From an uncultured Eubacteriales bacterium (lineage in GTDB: Bacteria; Bacillota; Clostridia; Oscillospirales; Oscillospiraceae): a stretch of DNA of 64,000 nt. The stretch spans positions 4,676-68,675 of the forward strand of contig UQYT01000008.1 in the NCBI GenBank assembly GCA_900545405.1. Direction: 5' to 3'. Under the pieces are notes generated by a model. The model was not told the DNA's origin. It saw only the letters and a program-made list of their open reading frames with translations, and made no database searches. The translations under genes were made by a program, and so were the position numbers. This document shows, piece by piece, positions 42,804-51,801 of this stretch; position 1 is the stretch's first letter, and the number at the start of each line of letters is the position of its first letter.

Positions 42804-43826
42804 TCATTCCTCCGTTTTTACCGCGCCTGCGGGCAGACGCATGTAGTCTATGTTCTTTTCTATCTCCTCAATAACGCCGGCGCGCGCGAACTGCACGGCC
42901 TGCCGTATCGCACTGAAGATGGCCTCGTCGTTGGACGAGCCGTGGGCCTTGATGACGGGCTTGGAGATGCCGAGCAGCGCCGTGCCGCCGACCTTGTTGA
43001 CGTCCATCATGTCCTTGAGGCGCTTGAAGTCGCCCTTGAGCATGAGCGCCGCGAGCTTGTTCTTGGTGCTGGAGAGGAACACGCCCTTGAGCTGGCCCAT
43101 CAGGAACTTTATCATGCCCTCGCAGCTCTTGAGCATGATGTTGCCCGTGAAGCCGTCCGTCACGATGACGTCCACGTCCCCGCTGAGCGCGGCGGAGCCC
43201 TCGACGTTGCCGATGAAGTTTATGCGGCCCTCGTCGGAGACGCGCTTGAGCGCCGTCCAGGCCTGCTTTTGCAGCTCCGTGCCCTTGGTCTCCTCCGTGC
43301 CGTTATTGAGCAGGCCGACCCTCGGGTTCGGGCAGCCGAGGATGTACTTGGAGTAGAAGCTGCCCATGAAGGCGAACTGCAGCAGGTACTCGCTGGTGCA
43401 CTCCGCGTTCGCGCCGCAGTCTATGAGCATGACGCCCCTGCCGCCGTTGGGGATGACCGGCCCGAACGCCGCGCGGCGGATGCCGCGGATGCGCTTTACG
43501 GTGAGCGTGGCGCCCGTGAGCAGCGCGCCGGTGCTGCCTGCGGAGACCACGGCGTCGCCCCTGCCCTCCTTGAGCAGGTTCAGCGCCACGGCCATGGAGG
43601 AGTCCTTCTTCCTCCGCGTCGCCGTGCTCGGGTCGTCCTCCATCGAGATGACCTCGCGGGCGTCGACTATCTCTATGCCGCTCTCGCCGCCGAGGTGACG
43701 CTCGATGTCCTCGCGCCTGCCGACCAGCGTAACGTCCACGCCCAGCTCGCGCTTTGCACGGACCGCGCCCGCTACGGGCGCCTGCGGCGCATTGTCGCCG
43801 CCCATGGCGTCAATTATTACCCTCAA
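42804..43826 (-). CDS. plsX: Phosphate acyltransferase PlsX
   Basis: A 340-residue enzyme that turns acyl-ACP into acyl-phosphate for phospholipid synthesis. The N-terminus IIDAMGGDNAP, the block VVSAGSTGALLTGA, and VDVIVTDGFTGNIMLKS are diagnostic. It overlaps the trmFO gene end by 17 bases and is followed at once by acpP, its substrate carrier. Confidence 0.96.
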   Translation of the reverse strand: MRVIIDAMGGDNAPQAPVAGAVRAKRELGVDVTLVGRREDIERHLGGESGIEIVDAREVISMEDDPSTATRRKKDSSMAVALNLLKEGRGDAVVSAGSTGALLTGATLTVKRIRGIRRAAFGPVIPNGGRGVMLIDCGANAECTSEYLLQFAFMGSFYSKYILGCPNPRVGLLNNGTEETKGTELQKQAWTALKRVSDEGRINFIGNVEGSAALSGDVDVIVTDGFTGNIMLKSCEGMIKFLMGQLKGVFLSSTKNKLAALMLKGDFKRLKDMMDVNKVGGTALLGISKPVIKAHGSSNDEAIFSAIRQAVQFARAGVIEEIEKNIDYMRLPAGAVKTEE

Positions 43827-45138
43827 AGCTCAGGACCTCCCTATCTTTAAGCATAGCCTCTATGATGCCGAGCGAGCGGGCCGAGAGCTCCGCGTTCTTG
43901 TTGCGCTTGCCCTTTACCCGATAGCCCAGCGGCGTTATTATGCCGAAGTTCACGTTCATGGGCTGGAAGTCGCCCACGCTGCCGCCGGATATGTACTGCG
44001 CCAGCGCGCCTATCGCCGTCTCCGCGGGGAAATCCGCCGCGGGCAGGCCCAGCAGCCGCGCCGCCGTCTCTATGCCCACCAGCATGCCCGAGGCCGCGGA
44101 CTCCACATAGCCCTCCACGCCGGTCATCTGGCCCGCAAAGGAGATGCGCGGGTCGGCCTTCAGGCGGTAGTACCTGTCCAGCAGCCGGGGAGAGTCGAGA
44201 TATGTGTTCCGGTGCATGACGCCGTAGCGCACGAACTCCGCGTTCCGCAGCGCCGGTATCATCGAGAACACCCGCTTCTGCTCCCCGAAGGTCAGGTGCG
44301 TCTGGAAGCCCACGAGGTTGAAGAGCGTGCCCTCCGCGTTGTCGCGCCGGAGCTGCACGACGGCCCAATCCTCCGCGCCGGTATGCGGATTCGTGAGCCC
44401 CACGGGCTTCATCGGCCCGTAGCGCAGCGTGTCGAACCCGCGCCGGGCCATGACCTCGACGGGCATGCAGCCTTCGAACACCGCGCCGTCGTCAAAGCCG
44501 TGCACGGGGGCCTCCTTCGCCGTTCTCAGCTCGGTCACGAAGGCCTCGTACTCCTCCTTCGTCATGGGGCAGTTTACATAATCCGCCGTGCCCTTGCCGT
44601 ATCGCGAGGCGAGGTAGGCACTCTCCATGTCCACGCTCTCGAGCGTGACGATGGGGGCCACGGCGTCGTAAAAGTGCAAATCGAACTCGGGGCAGAGCTT
44701 CACGATGGCGTCGGCCATGGCGTCGCTCGTGAGCGGGCCGGTGGCGATGACCGTCTCGCCCTCGGGTATCTCCGTGAGCTCGCGCTCCTCGACCTCGATG
44801 TTCGGGCAGGCGCGCAGGCGCTCGGTTATATAGCGCGAGAAGCCCTCGCGGTCCACGGCCAGGGCGCCGCCGGCGGCGACACGGTTCTTGTCCGCGGACT
44901 CCATGACGAGGGAGCCTAGGCGGCGCATCTCCTCCTTGAGCAGGCCGACGGCGTTGGTCAGCTCGTCGCTGCGCAGGGAGTTCGAGCACACGAGCTCGGC
45001 AAAGTCCGGCGACACGTGCGCGGGGCTGTATTTGCCCGGCTTCATCTCCACAAGGCGCACGGGGATGCCGCGCCGGGCCAGCTGCCAGGCGCACTCGCTG
45101 CCTGCGAGCCCCGCGCCCGCCACTGTGACGGGCCTCAT
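43810..45138 (-). CDS. trmFO: Folate-dependent tRNA (uracil-54-C5) methyltransferase TrmFO
   Basis: A 442-residue flavoprotein forming ribothymidine 54 in tRNA with methylenetetrahydrofolate. The FAD-binding start VTVAGAGLAGSECAWQLARR is clear, with VEMKPGKYSPAH, ELVCSNSLRSDELTNAVGLL and SFAGQMTGVEGYVESAASG. Its ATG overlaps the topA stop (ATGA). Confidence 0.96.
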   Translation of the reverse strand: MRPVTVAGAGLAGSECAWQLARRGIPVRLVEMKPGKYSPAHVSPDFAELVCSNSLRSDELTNAVGLLKEEMRRLGSLVMESADKNRVAAGGALAVDREGFSRYITERLRACPNIEVEERELTEIPEGETVIATGPLTSDAMADAIVKLCPEFDLHFYDAVAPIVTLESVDMESAYLASRYGKGTADYVNCPMTKEEYEAFVTELRTAKEAPVHGFDDGAVFEGCMPVEVMARRGFDTLRYGPMKPVGLTNPHTGAEDWAVVQLRRDNAEGTLFNLVGFQTHLTFGEQKRVFSMIPALRNAEFVRYGVMHRNTYLDSPRLLDRYYRLKADPRISFAGQMTGVEGYVESAASGMLVGIETAARLLGLPAADFPAETAIGALAQYISGGSVGDFQPMNVNFGIITPLGYRVKGKRNKNAELSARSLGIIEAMLKDREVLSFEGNN

Positions 45139-47495
45139 TCCGCCGCCTCCGTCTTCTTGGCGGCGGTCTTTTTGGCCGCGGGCTTCTTGGCCGTGGTCTT
45201 GGCGGCGGTTTTGGTCGCGGTCTTTGTCGTGGTCTTGGCGGCGGCCTTTTTGGCGGCCGGTTTCTTTGCCGCGGGCTTCTTGGTCTCGGCGGCCCCGGCG
45301 GTCTCGGCGGAGGCTTCAGCCTTGTCCTCGGCGGGCTTTTCGGCGGGCTTTTTCTTATAGCCGCGCTTGTCCTCGGGGACGAAGAGCGGGCACTTTTCGT
45401 TTATGCAGAAGGCCTTGGAGCGGCCGCGGCCGGAGCGGCGGAACAGGGTCTGGCCGCACTCGGGGCAGGTCTCCTTGGTGGGCACGTCCCAGGTCATGAA
45501 GCCGATTATCTCCCGCCCGTCGGCGCCCTTGCCGCGCCAGGGGCAGTCCTTGCCGCGCTCGCAGGCGTAATAGGTGTAGCCGTTCTTGGAGGTGCGCTTG
45601 AGCAGCCTGCCGCCGCAGGCGGGGCACTTGCCCGGCATCTCCACGACTATGGGCATGGTGAAGTTGCAATCCGGGAAGCCCGGGCAGGCCAAAAAGCGCC
45701 CGAAGCGGCCGGATTTGTACACCAGCTTCTTGCCGCAGACGGGGCAGACCTCGTCCGAGACCTCGTCCGGGACCTTTATGCGCTGGCCCTCCATGGCCTT
45801 TTCGGCGTTCTTGAGCTCCGACTCGAAGCCGCCGTAGAAGTCCGCGAGGTACTCTCTCCAGCCCTTCTCGCCCTTTTCGATGTCGTCGAGCCCGTCCTCC
45901 ATGCGCGCCGTGAACTTGAGGTCCACGATGTCGGGGAAGCGCTCCTCCATCAGGCCGGTGACGACCTCGCCCAGGCTGGTCGGGCGCAGGTATTTGCCCT
46001 CCTTGACCACGTACTCGTGGCTGAGGATGGTGGTTATCGTGGGCGCGTAGGTGGACGGGCGGCCTATGCCCTTTTCCTCCATCGCGCGGATGAGCGTCGC
46101 CTCCGTATAGCGGGAGGGCGGCTGGGTGAACTTCTGCTCCTTGTTGAGCTTCACGGCCTCGGCGCTGTCGCCCTCGTTGAGCTCGGGCAGGGGCTTTTTC
46201 GGGGCCGCGGCGTCCTCCTCGCGCTCGTCGTCATAGACGGCGGTGCAGCCGGGGAACACGAGCTTGGAGTAGTTGGCGCGGAAGACGTGGCCCTCGCAGG
46301 CGGCGTCCACCACGACGTTGTCGTACACGGCGTTCGACATCTGGCAGGCGATGAAGCGGCCCCAGACCAGGCGGTAGAGCATGTACTGCTCCTTGGTGAG
46401 GTCCTTCCTGACCTGCTCGGGCGCGAGGGCGGCGTTGGTGGGGCGTATGGCCTCGTGCGCGTCCTGGGCGCCGGCCTTGGTCTTGTAGCGGCGCGGCTCC
46501 GGCGGGCAGTAGGCCTCGCCGTAGTGCGCGGTTATGAAGCTGCGCGCGGCGGCGACGGCGTCGTCCGAGAGGCGCAGGGAGTCGGTACGCATGTAGGTTA
46601 TGAGACCCACGGTGCCGAGGCCGGTGATATCCACGCCCTCATAGAGCTGCTGGGCGATGGACATGGTGCGCCGGGGCGTCATGCCCAGGCGGCGGCTGGC
46701 CTCCTGCTGGAGGGTCGAGGTTATGAACGGGGGCGAGGGGCTGCGCTGCTTTTTGCCGCGCTTGACGCTCTGTATCTTGAACTCCTTGCCCGTGACGGCG
46801 GCGATGACGGCGTCCGTCTCCTCCTCGCTGTGGAGCTCGGCCTTGCCCTCGGCATTGCCGAAGTAGCGGGCGGTGAACTCGCCGTCGCCGGAGCGGAGCA
46901 CGGCGTCCAGCAGCCAGTACTCCTCGGGCACGAAGGCGCGTATCTCCTGCTCCCTGTCCACGACCATGCGCGTCGCGACGGACTGCACGCGGCCTGCGGA
47001 GAGCCCGCGGCGGATCTTCTTCCACAGCAGCGGCGAGAGCTCGTAGCCCACTATCCTGTCGAGGATGCGGCGCGCCTGCTGGGCGTTCACAAGGTCGATG
47101 TCTATGTCCCTGGGCGCGGCGATGCTCTCGGTCACCACGCGCTTTGTTATCTCGTTGAAGGTGACGCGGCAGGCCTTGTCGTCCGGCAGGGCCAGCAGCT
47201 CCTTCAGGTGCCAGGCGATGGCCTCTCCCTCGCGGTCCGGGTCGGTCGCGAGATAGACCATGGCCGCCTTCTGGCTGCGCTCCTTCAGGTCGGCTATCAC
47301 GTCCTCCTTGCCCTTGACGGGGATATACTGCGGCTCAAAGCCGTGCTCTATATCCACGCCCATCGTGCTCTTGGGCAGGTCCCGCAGGTGGCCCATGGAG
47401 GCCACGACCTTGTAGTCGCTGCCCAAATACTTCTCGATGGTCCTGGCCTTGGCCGGGGATTCGACTATGACCAGTGCCGTCTTTGCTTTTGCCAT
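45135..47495 (-). CDS. topA: DNA topoisomerase I (type IA)
   Basis: A 786-residue topoisomerase that relaxes negative supercoils. The Toprim domain opens with ALVIVESPAKARTIEKYLG and has the acidic triad in LATDPDREGEAIAWHL. The active-site Tyr is in GLITYMRTDSLRLS. Three C-terminal zinc ribbons follow (CPVCGKKL, CPACGGRL, CPECGQTL). The last roughly 50 residues are a histone-H1-like tail of repeated KKPAAKK/KTAAK units, expected to bind DNA without sequence specificity. GTGAGGA precedes ATG 47495. Confidence 0.96.
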   Translation of the reverse strand: MAKAKTALVIVESPAKARTIEKYLGSDYKVVASMGHLRDLPKSTMGVDIEHGFEPQYIPVKGKEDVIADLKERSQKAAMVYLATDPDREGEAIAWHLKELLALPDDKACRVTFNEITKRVVTESIAAPRDIDIDLVNAQQARRILDRIVGYELSPLLWKKIRRGLSAGRVQSVATRMVVDREQEIRAFVPEEYWLLDAVLRSGDGEFTARYFGNAEGKAELHSEEETDAVIAAVTGKEFKIQSVKRGKKQRSPSPPFITSTLQQEASRRLGMTPRRTMSIAQQLYEGVDITGLGTVGLITYMRTDSLRLSDDAVAAARSFITAHYGEAYCPPEPRRYKTKAGAQDAHEAIRPTNAALAPEQVRKDLTKEQYMLYRLVWGRFIACQMSNAVYDNVVVDAACEGHVFRANYSKLVFPGCTAVYDDEREEDAAAPKKPLPELNEGDSAEAVKLNKEQKFTQPPSRYTEATLIRAMEEKGIGRPSTYAPTITTILSHEYVVKEGKYLRPTSLGEVVTGLMEERFPDIVDLKFTARMEDGLDDIEKGEKGWREYLADFYGGFESELKNAEKAMEGQRIKVPDEVSDEVCPVCGKKLVYKSGRFGRFLACPGFPDCNFTMPIVVEMPGKCPACGGRLLKRTSKNGYTYYACERGKDCPWRGKGADGREIIGFMTWDVPTKETCPECGQTLFRRSGRGRSKAFCINEKCPLFVPEDKRGYKKKPAEKPAEDKAEASAETAGAAETKKPAAKKPAAKKAAAKTTTKTATKTAAKTTAKKPAAKKTAAKKTEAAE

Positions 47496-47505
47496 TAAAA
47501 TGTCC

Positions 47506-48738
47506 TCACTTCTGACTGATATTCAGCGTAAACCGTTTGCCCGGCTCCTGTCTGACGAGGCCGCTTATCTGGAGCATCGTCAGCTCGGAGAGCACCTCCT
47601 GTGCGGGCAGGCCCGTGCGTTCTATTACGTCGTCTATGTGCGTTGAAGGCCGCTCCAGCGCCGCCACGATGGCGAGCTGCGCCTCTGTGAGGCCCTCAAG
47701 CTGTTTCCTTAGGTCAATATATTCCACCCCTTGGGGCTTGTCAACGTCTTTTTGCCCCGCGGGCGGTTTCTCCGGCTCCGGTGAGGGAGGCTCGGCCTGC
47801 GCCGCGGCGGCCGGCGCACCGGCGTAGCTTTCCGGCATTGTGCCCGCCGCTCCGGGGTCGTGCAGCCCCGAAAAGCGCCCGGCAAAGCCGCAGAGCACGT
47901 CCCAGCCGCAGGTGACCGGCACCGCGCCGTCCATGATGAGCGCGAGGCCGCCCGCGGCGTTTTCGCAGTCGGCGTTCGCGGGCACGGCAAAGACCTCCTT
48001 GCCCTGGCTCGCCGCCTCGTCCGCGAAGAGCAGCGCGCCGCTCCTCCTCGGGGCCTCAACCACCACGGCCGCGACGCTCAATCCCGCGGTTATGCGGTTG
48101 CGCGCCCGGAAACCGGCCGGGCTCCGCGCCGCCCCCGGCGGATACTCACTTATCACCGCGCCGACCTCCGCGACGTCCCGCGCCACGGCTCCGCCCCAGC
48201 CGGTGTCGTCTATGGGCGAGCCGAGCACGCCTATGCAGCTGCCGCCCGCCATCAGCGCGCCCTGAGCCGCCGTGACGTCCACGCCCGCGGTGAGGCCCGA
48301 GATCACCAGGCCGCCGCAGCGGGTTATCTCATAGCCCATACGCGCGGCCATCTTCAGCCCGTAGGGCGAGGCCCGGCGCGTGCCGACCACGGCTATGGCC
48401 GCCTTCTCGTCCACAACGGGCAGCCGCCCGCGGACGTAGAGCACGGCGGGCGGGTCGTATATGGCCGCGAGGCGCCGGGGATAGTCCGCGTCCTGTATGG
48501 TCTTGATGTCCACGCCCAGCTCATCGCAGCTGCGCATTATCCGGTAGGCACGGTCAAAGCTCTTGTTCTCCAGCGCGGCGCACTCCTGCTCGGTCAGCCC
48601 GCTTATCGAGGCGAAGCTGCCCCGCGGCGCGAAGTAGATCTCCCGCACGCCGCCGAGAAGCTCCAGCAGCAGCCGCTTTGTCCTCGCGCGCACGCCTGCA
48701 AGGGATGAGAGCCAGAGCCAGTATTTAAGTTCCGACAT
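47506..48738 (-). CDS. dprA: DNA processing protein DprA
   Basis: A 410-residue DprA/Smf, which loads RecA on incoming single-stranded DNA in transformation. N-terminal SAM-like helices with an HhH-type SISGLTEQECAAL are followed by a Rossmann fold (AVVGTRRASPYG, VISGLTAGVDVTAAQGAL, RNRITAGLSVAAVVVEAP). A Pro/Glu-rich spacer (about 295-335) precedes a C-terminal winged helix (AQLAIVAALERPSTHIDDVI). The dprA-topA order is standard in Firmicutes. Competence itself is not proven by this gene alone. Confidence 0.94.
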   Translation of the reverse strand: MSELKYWLWLSSLAGVRARTKRLLLELLGGVREIYFAPRGSFASISGLTEQECAALENKSFDRAYRIMRSCDELGVDIKTIQDADYPRRLAAIYDPPAVLYVRGRLPVVDEKAAIAVVGTRRASPYGLKMAARMGYEITRCGGLVISGLTAGVDVTAAQGALMAGGSCIGVLGSPIDDTGWGGAVARDVAEVGAVISEYPPGAARSPAGFRARNRITAGLSVAAVVVEAPRRSGALLFADEAASQGKEVFAVPANADCENAAGGLALIMDGAVPVTCGWDVLCGFAGRFSGLHDPGAAGTMPESYAGAPAAAAQAEPPSPEPEKPPAGQKDVDKPQGVEYIDLRKQLEGLTEAQLAIVAALERPSTHIDDVIERTGLPAQEVLSELTMLQISGLVRQEPGKRFTLNISQK

Positions 48739-48750
48739 CCCGCGTCCACC

Positions 48751-49509
48751 TCACAGTCTGCGGCCCGAGAGCTCCCACATGACGATGGCTCCCGCCACGG
48801 CGGCGTTGAGCGATTCGCTGCCCGGGGCCATCGGGATAATGACCGCCCCGGCGCCGAGCTCCATCAGCCCGGCGGAGAGGCCGTGGCCCTCGTTGCCTAT
48901 GGCGACGGCGGCGCGCTCCAGACGCGCCTCGCGTATGTCCCGCGCCCCGGGCGCGAGCGCCGCGCCGTAGAGCGGGAGGTCCCAGGCGCGGAGCAGCTCC
49001 GCGAGCCCGGCGAGGTCCGTCTCCGCGACGTACTGGCGGAAGGCCGCGCCCATCGTGGCGCGCACGCAGCGGGGCGAGGCCGGGTCCGCGCAGCCGCCGG
49101 TGAGGATGACCGCGCCGACGCCCAGGGCGTTGGCCGTCCTGATGACCGTGCCGACGTTGCCGGGGTCCTGCACGCTCTCGAGCACTACGGCGCAGTCCAC
49201 GCGCTCCGGCGCGCGCCGCTCAGGCAGGCGCACCGTGAACACCGGGCCGGGGCTGTTCTTCACCGGCGAGGCATAGCCCACGAGCTCCGCGGGCGCGCAA
49301 TAGAGCTTTGCCCCCTCCGGGAGCCGCTCCGGCGGCCGCGCCTCGTCCGAGAGGACGCTCGTGACCTCACAGCCGGAGGAGAGCGCCTCGCCCAGGAGCT
49401 TTTCCCCATCCAGCACAGTCTCGCCCCTCTCGCGCCTCAATGCGCCCTCGGAGGCGAGCCGTCTCAGATAGGCTATATACCCGTTTTTCCTGGAAGTTAT
49501 CCTCTCCAT
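48751..49509 (-). CDS. SpoU/TrmH-family RNA 2'-O-methyltransferase
   Basis: A 252-residue SPOUT methyltransferase. An N-terminal substrate-binding domain (about 1-100) leads to the knot: VLESVQDPGNVGTVIRTANALG (motif 1), AVAIGNEGHGLS (motif 2) and IIPMAPGSESLNAAVAGAI (motif 3). It methylates ribose in rRNA or tRNA, with the site unknown. ATG 49509 (MERITSRKN) matches usual family starts; ATG 49518 is possible. First gene of the long minus-strand run to guaD and the MFS gene. Confidence 0.88.
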   Translation of the reverse strand: MERITSRKNGYIAYLRRLASEGALRRERGETVLDGEKLLGEALSSGCEVTSVLSDEARPPERLPEGAKLYCAPAELVGYASPVKNSPGPVFTVRLPERRAPERVDCAVVLESVQDPGNVGTVIRTANALGVGAVILTGGCADPASPRCVRATMGAAFRQYVAETDLAGLAELLRAWDLPLYGAALAPGARDIREARLERAAVAIGNEGHGLSAGLMELGAGAVIIPMAPGSESLNAAVAGAIVMWELSGRRL

Positions 49510-49559
49510 TTGTAACATATCCGCCGCCCATTGTCAAAAAGTTCTAGTGCCGTCACATT

Positions 49560-49590
49560 ATTATATAACTCTAACACAACCTCCACGCAA
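49560..49590 (-). promoter_or_regulatory. Promoter for the SpoU-dprA-topA run
   Basis: Minus strand TTGCGT (49585-49590), 17-base spacer, TATATA (49562-49567), with TATAAT offset by two bases (49560-49565). Confidence 0.5.
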
Positions 49591-49601
49591 GCACAAGCCC
49601 C

Positions 49602-49637
49602 CAAAAAAGCGCGGCGCACCTCCCGGCGCGCCGCGTT
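49602..49637 (-). terminator. Terminator after the first propeller/SBP lipoprotein gene
   Basis: CGCGGCGC (49610-49617) pairs with GCGCCGCG (49628-49635), followed on the minus strand by T6. Confidence 0.75.
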
Positions 49638-49657
49638 TGCGGATATTCTATTTGCGT

Positions 49658-51745
49658 TCAGCTCTGCTCGGCCACGTAGATGGACAGCCGCTCCTGTATC
49701 ACGCGGGCGGCCTCCTCCGCCGTGCACGCGCCGGCGAAATACGACGCGGCCTCCTCGCAGATCATGCCGAGGGCGGTCTCGTCGCAGAGCGTGGAGCTCT
49801 CCACCGAGGCGAGGAAGGCTTCAAAGCGCGCGGTGTCCTCCGGCGTCATGCGGCCCTCTGCCTCGGCGTCCGATTCCAGCTGCTCGAGATACGGGCGGTA
49901 CATGGGCAGCGAGGCGTTGTTCTCGGCGCCGTAGCCCAGGTCGTAGCTCAGCAGCAGGAACTTCAAAAACGCCGCGCAGCAGTCGGGGTGCTCTCCCCCG
50001 GCGAGGACGCCCACCGGCTGGCTGAGGTCCACGACCGAGCCGTTGCTCCCGTCCGGCGCGGGCATGCCGACAAAGCTCAGCGCCTGCCCCACCCGCTCTT
50101 CAAAGTCGCGCAGCGCGGTGACGCTGCCGACGTGGACGGCCTCGACATACGTCTCACCCGTGCGGAGCTGCTCCTCCGGCGGGGTGTAGCCCGTGAATTC
50201 CGTGGTCTCCGGGTGCTCCGTTATCTGCCCCGCCGTCTCGAGGAGGGAGATGAACTCCGCGCTTTCAAAGTCGCATTTGCCCGCCTGCCAGTCTATGGAG
50301 CGCTGCATATAGCGCAGCGCGGCGTCGCGGATGAAGCTCTCGCGCGTGACGTAGTACATCATCTGCGCGCCGGGGGTGAGGGAGCGCTCGGCCTCCAGAT
50401 ACTCCTCCGGCGTCCAGCCCCCGGCCTCGCCGAAGTTCGATTTGAGCCCGGCGTATGTATCTATGCCGAAGCCGCGCGAGACGTAGTAGGTCCCGCCGCC
50501 GAGCCTGCCCGCGAACACGATGTCGTCCGCGCTCAGCTCCGGGTCGCCCTCCAGCAGCCTGGCGATGTCCTCGAGATAGCCCCGGCGGACGAGGCTGTCC
50601 ACCGGCACGCCGTCGAGCAGCAGGAGGTCCGGGCCCTCGCCGGCGGCTATGTCGGCGTAGAGCCTGGTGAGCGCGTCCCGGGCGCTTATCTCGCCGCCCT
50701 GGGTGTAGTCCACCTCGGTGAGCTTCCAGCCCGAGCCGCTCGCGTTGAAGGAATATATGAGGTCATAGAGGCTCCCGCCCAGGGTTGCGATGGTCAGCTC
50801 GCCGCCGCGGGGCAGCTCCGAGGGGTCCACCTGCGTGAGCAGGCTCAGGCCCATCGAGCTCTTGAGCAGGAAGTCACCGCCCGAGAGCGGCGCGAGCGTC
50901 CAGTGCTCGGCAAGCTCCGTGCCGCAGTCGGCCCAGACGGCGACCGTAGTCCGCCAGCCCGTCTTGTCGAGGCCCCAGAGCCGCTCCTCAGTGGCGCAGG
51001 TGAGGTAGAACTCGTCCGAGCCGTCGAACACCCGCACGTCCGCCCCCTCGAGCGAGAAGCGCGGCTCGCCGCCGTCGGGGCTGAGAGCGCTCACAACCAC
51101 GTTTTGGTCGTTATAGACGGCGATGCAGACCTCGCCGGTGCCGCTGCACACGACCTCCGCCTCCGCCGGGACGGTGAGCTCCGCCGCGACGGCACCGCCG
51201 GATATTAGCACGGCTTTGCCCGAGCCGACCAGCCAGACGCCCTCGGCCGAGGCGCCAATGGCGGAAAAATACGCCTCGCCCAGCCCCAGCGCGCCGAGGT
51301 CAAGCTCGGAGAGCACCTCGCCCTCCGTGGAGAGCTGCACGAGCAGGCTCTGCGCGCCCTCCCCGCTCCGGCGGCTCTCCGTCAGCCAGAGGCAGCCGTC
51401 CCCGGCGCAGGCGAGCTCCACGGCGGCCTCCTCCGGCGCATAGAAGCGCGCGCCGTTTTTGAGCAGAATGTATTCGCTCGGGCCGTCCGTGCCGAAGAAC
51501 ATGGCCGTCGCGTAATAGTCCGCGCCCAGGCCGAAGATGTCGAATGTCGAGTCCGCGCCGGTGTTCACCGGTCTCTGCTTGTAGGCGCGGCCCTCGCTCT
51601 GCCAGTCGGACACCGGCTCGGGCGTTATCGCGGCGGTCTGCACCGGAGCGGCGTCACTCTCCGCGGCGGGCGCGGGCGGTGCGCCGCAGGCGGCCAGCAG
51701 CAGGGCGAACGCCAGCGCCAGGGCCATCGTGCTGCGTCTTTTCAT
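49658..51745 (-). CDS. Lipoprotein with beta-propeller-like region and solute-binding domain
   Basis: A 695-residue secreted lipoprotein. The signal peptide ends LLLAAC (Cys20). Residues about 60-320 show repeated short strands (for example GCLWLTESRR, GVWLVGSGKAV, EFYLTCATEERLWGLDKTG) that look like a beta-propeller. From about 325 (GGELTIATLGGSLYDLIYSF) to the end the sequence follows family 1 solute-binding proteins, with GEGPDLLLLDG and a C-terminal IQERLSIYVAEQS. About twice the usual size. No permease or ATPase is nearby. Function unknown; sensing or capture outside the cell is inferred. Confidence 0.75.
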   Translation of the reverse strand: MKRRSTMALALAFALLLAACGAPPAPAAESDAAPVQTAAITPEPVSDWQSEGRAYKQRPVNTGADSTFDIFGLGADYYATAMFFGTDGPSEYILLKNGARFYAPEEAAVELACAGDGCLWLTESRRSGEGAQSLLVQLSTEGEVLSELDLGALGLGEAYFSAIGASAEGVWLVGSGKAVLISGGAVAAELTVPAEAEVVCSGTGEVCIAVYNDQNVVVSALSPDGGEPRFSLEGADVRVFDGSDEFYLTCATEERLWGLDKTGWRTTVAVWADCGTELAEHWTLAPLSGGDFLLKSSMGLSLLTQVDPSELPRGGELTIATLGGSLYDLIYSFNASGSGWKLTEVDYTQGGEISARDALTRLYADIAAGEGPDLLLLDGVPVDSLVRRGYLEDIARLLEGDPELSADDIVFAGRLGGGTYYVSRGFGIDTYAGLKSNFGEAGGWTPEEYLEAERSLTPGAQMMYYVTRESFIRDAALRYMQRSIDWQAGKCDFESAEFISLLETAGQITEHPETTEFTGYTPPEEQLRTGETYVEAVHVGSVTALRDFEERVGQALSFVGMPAPDGSNGSVVDLSQPVGVLAGGEHPDCCAAFLKFLLLSYDLGYGAENNASLPMYRPYLEQLESDAEAEGRMTPEDTARFEAFLASVESSTLCDETALGMICEEAASYFAGACTAEEAARVIQERLSIYVAEQS

Positions 51746-51801
51746 TTTTGCACCTCCAAAGGTGGACTTTTGTCTACCTTATCATATGATGCCAGCATTT
51801 G

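Noticed and set aside
49509..49537. TTGACA-17-TACAAA as promoter of the SpoU methyltransferase gene
   Set aside because: Transcription would start downstream of the start codon; the boxes at 49560-49590 fit better.
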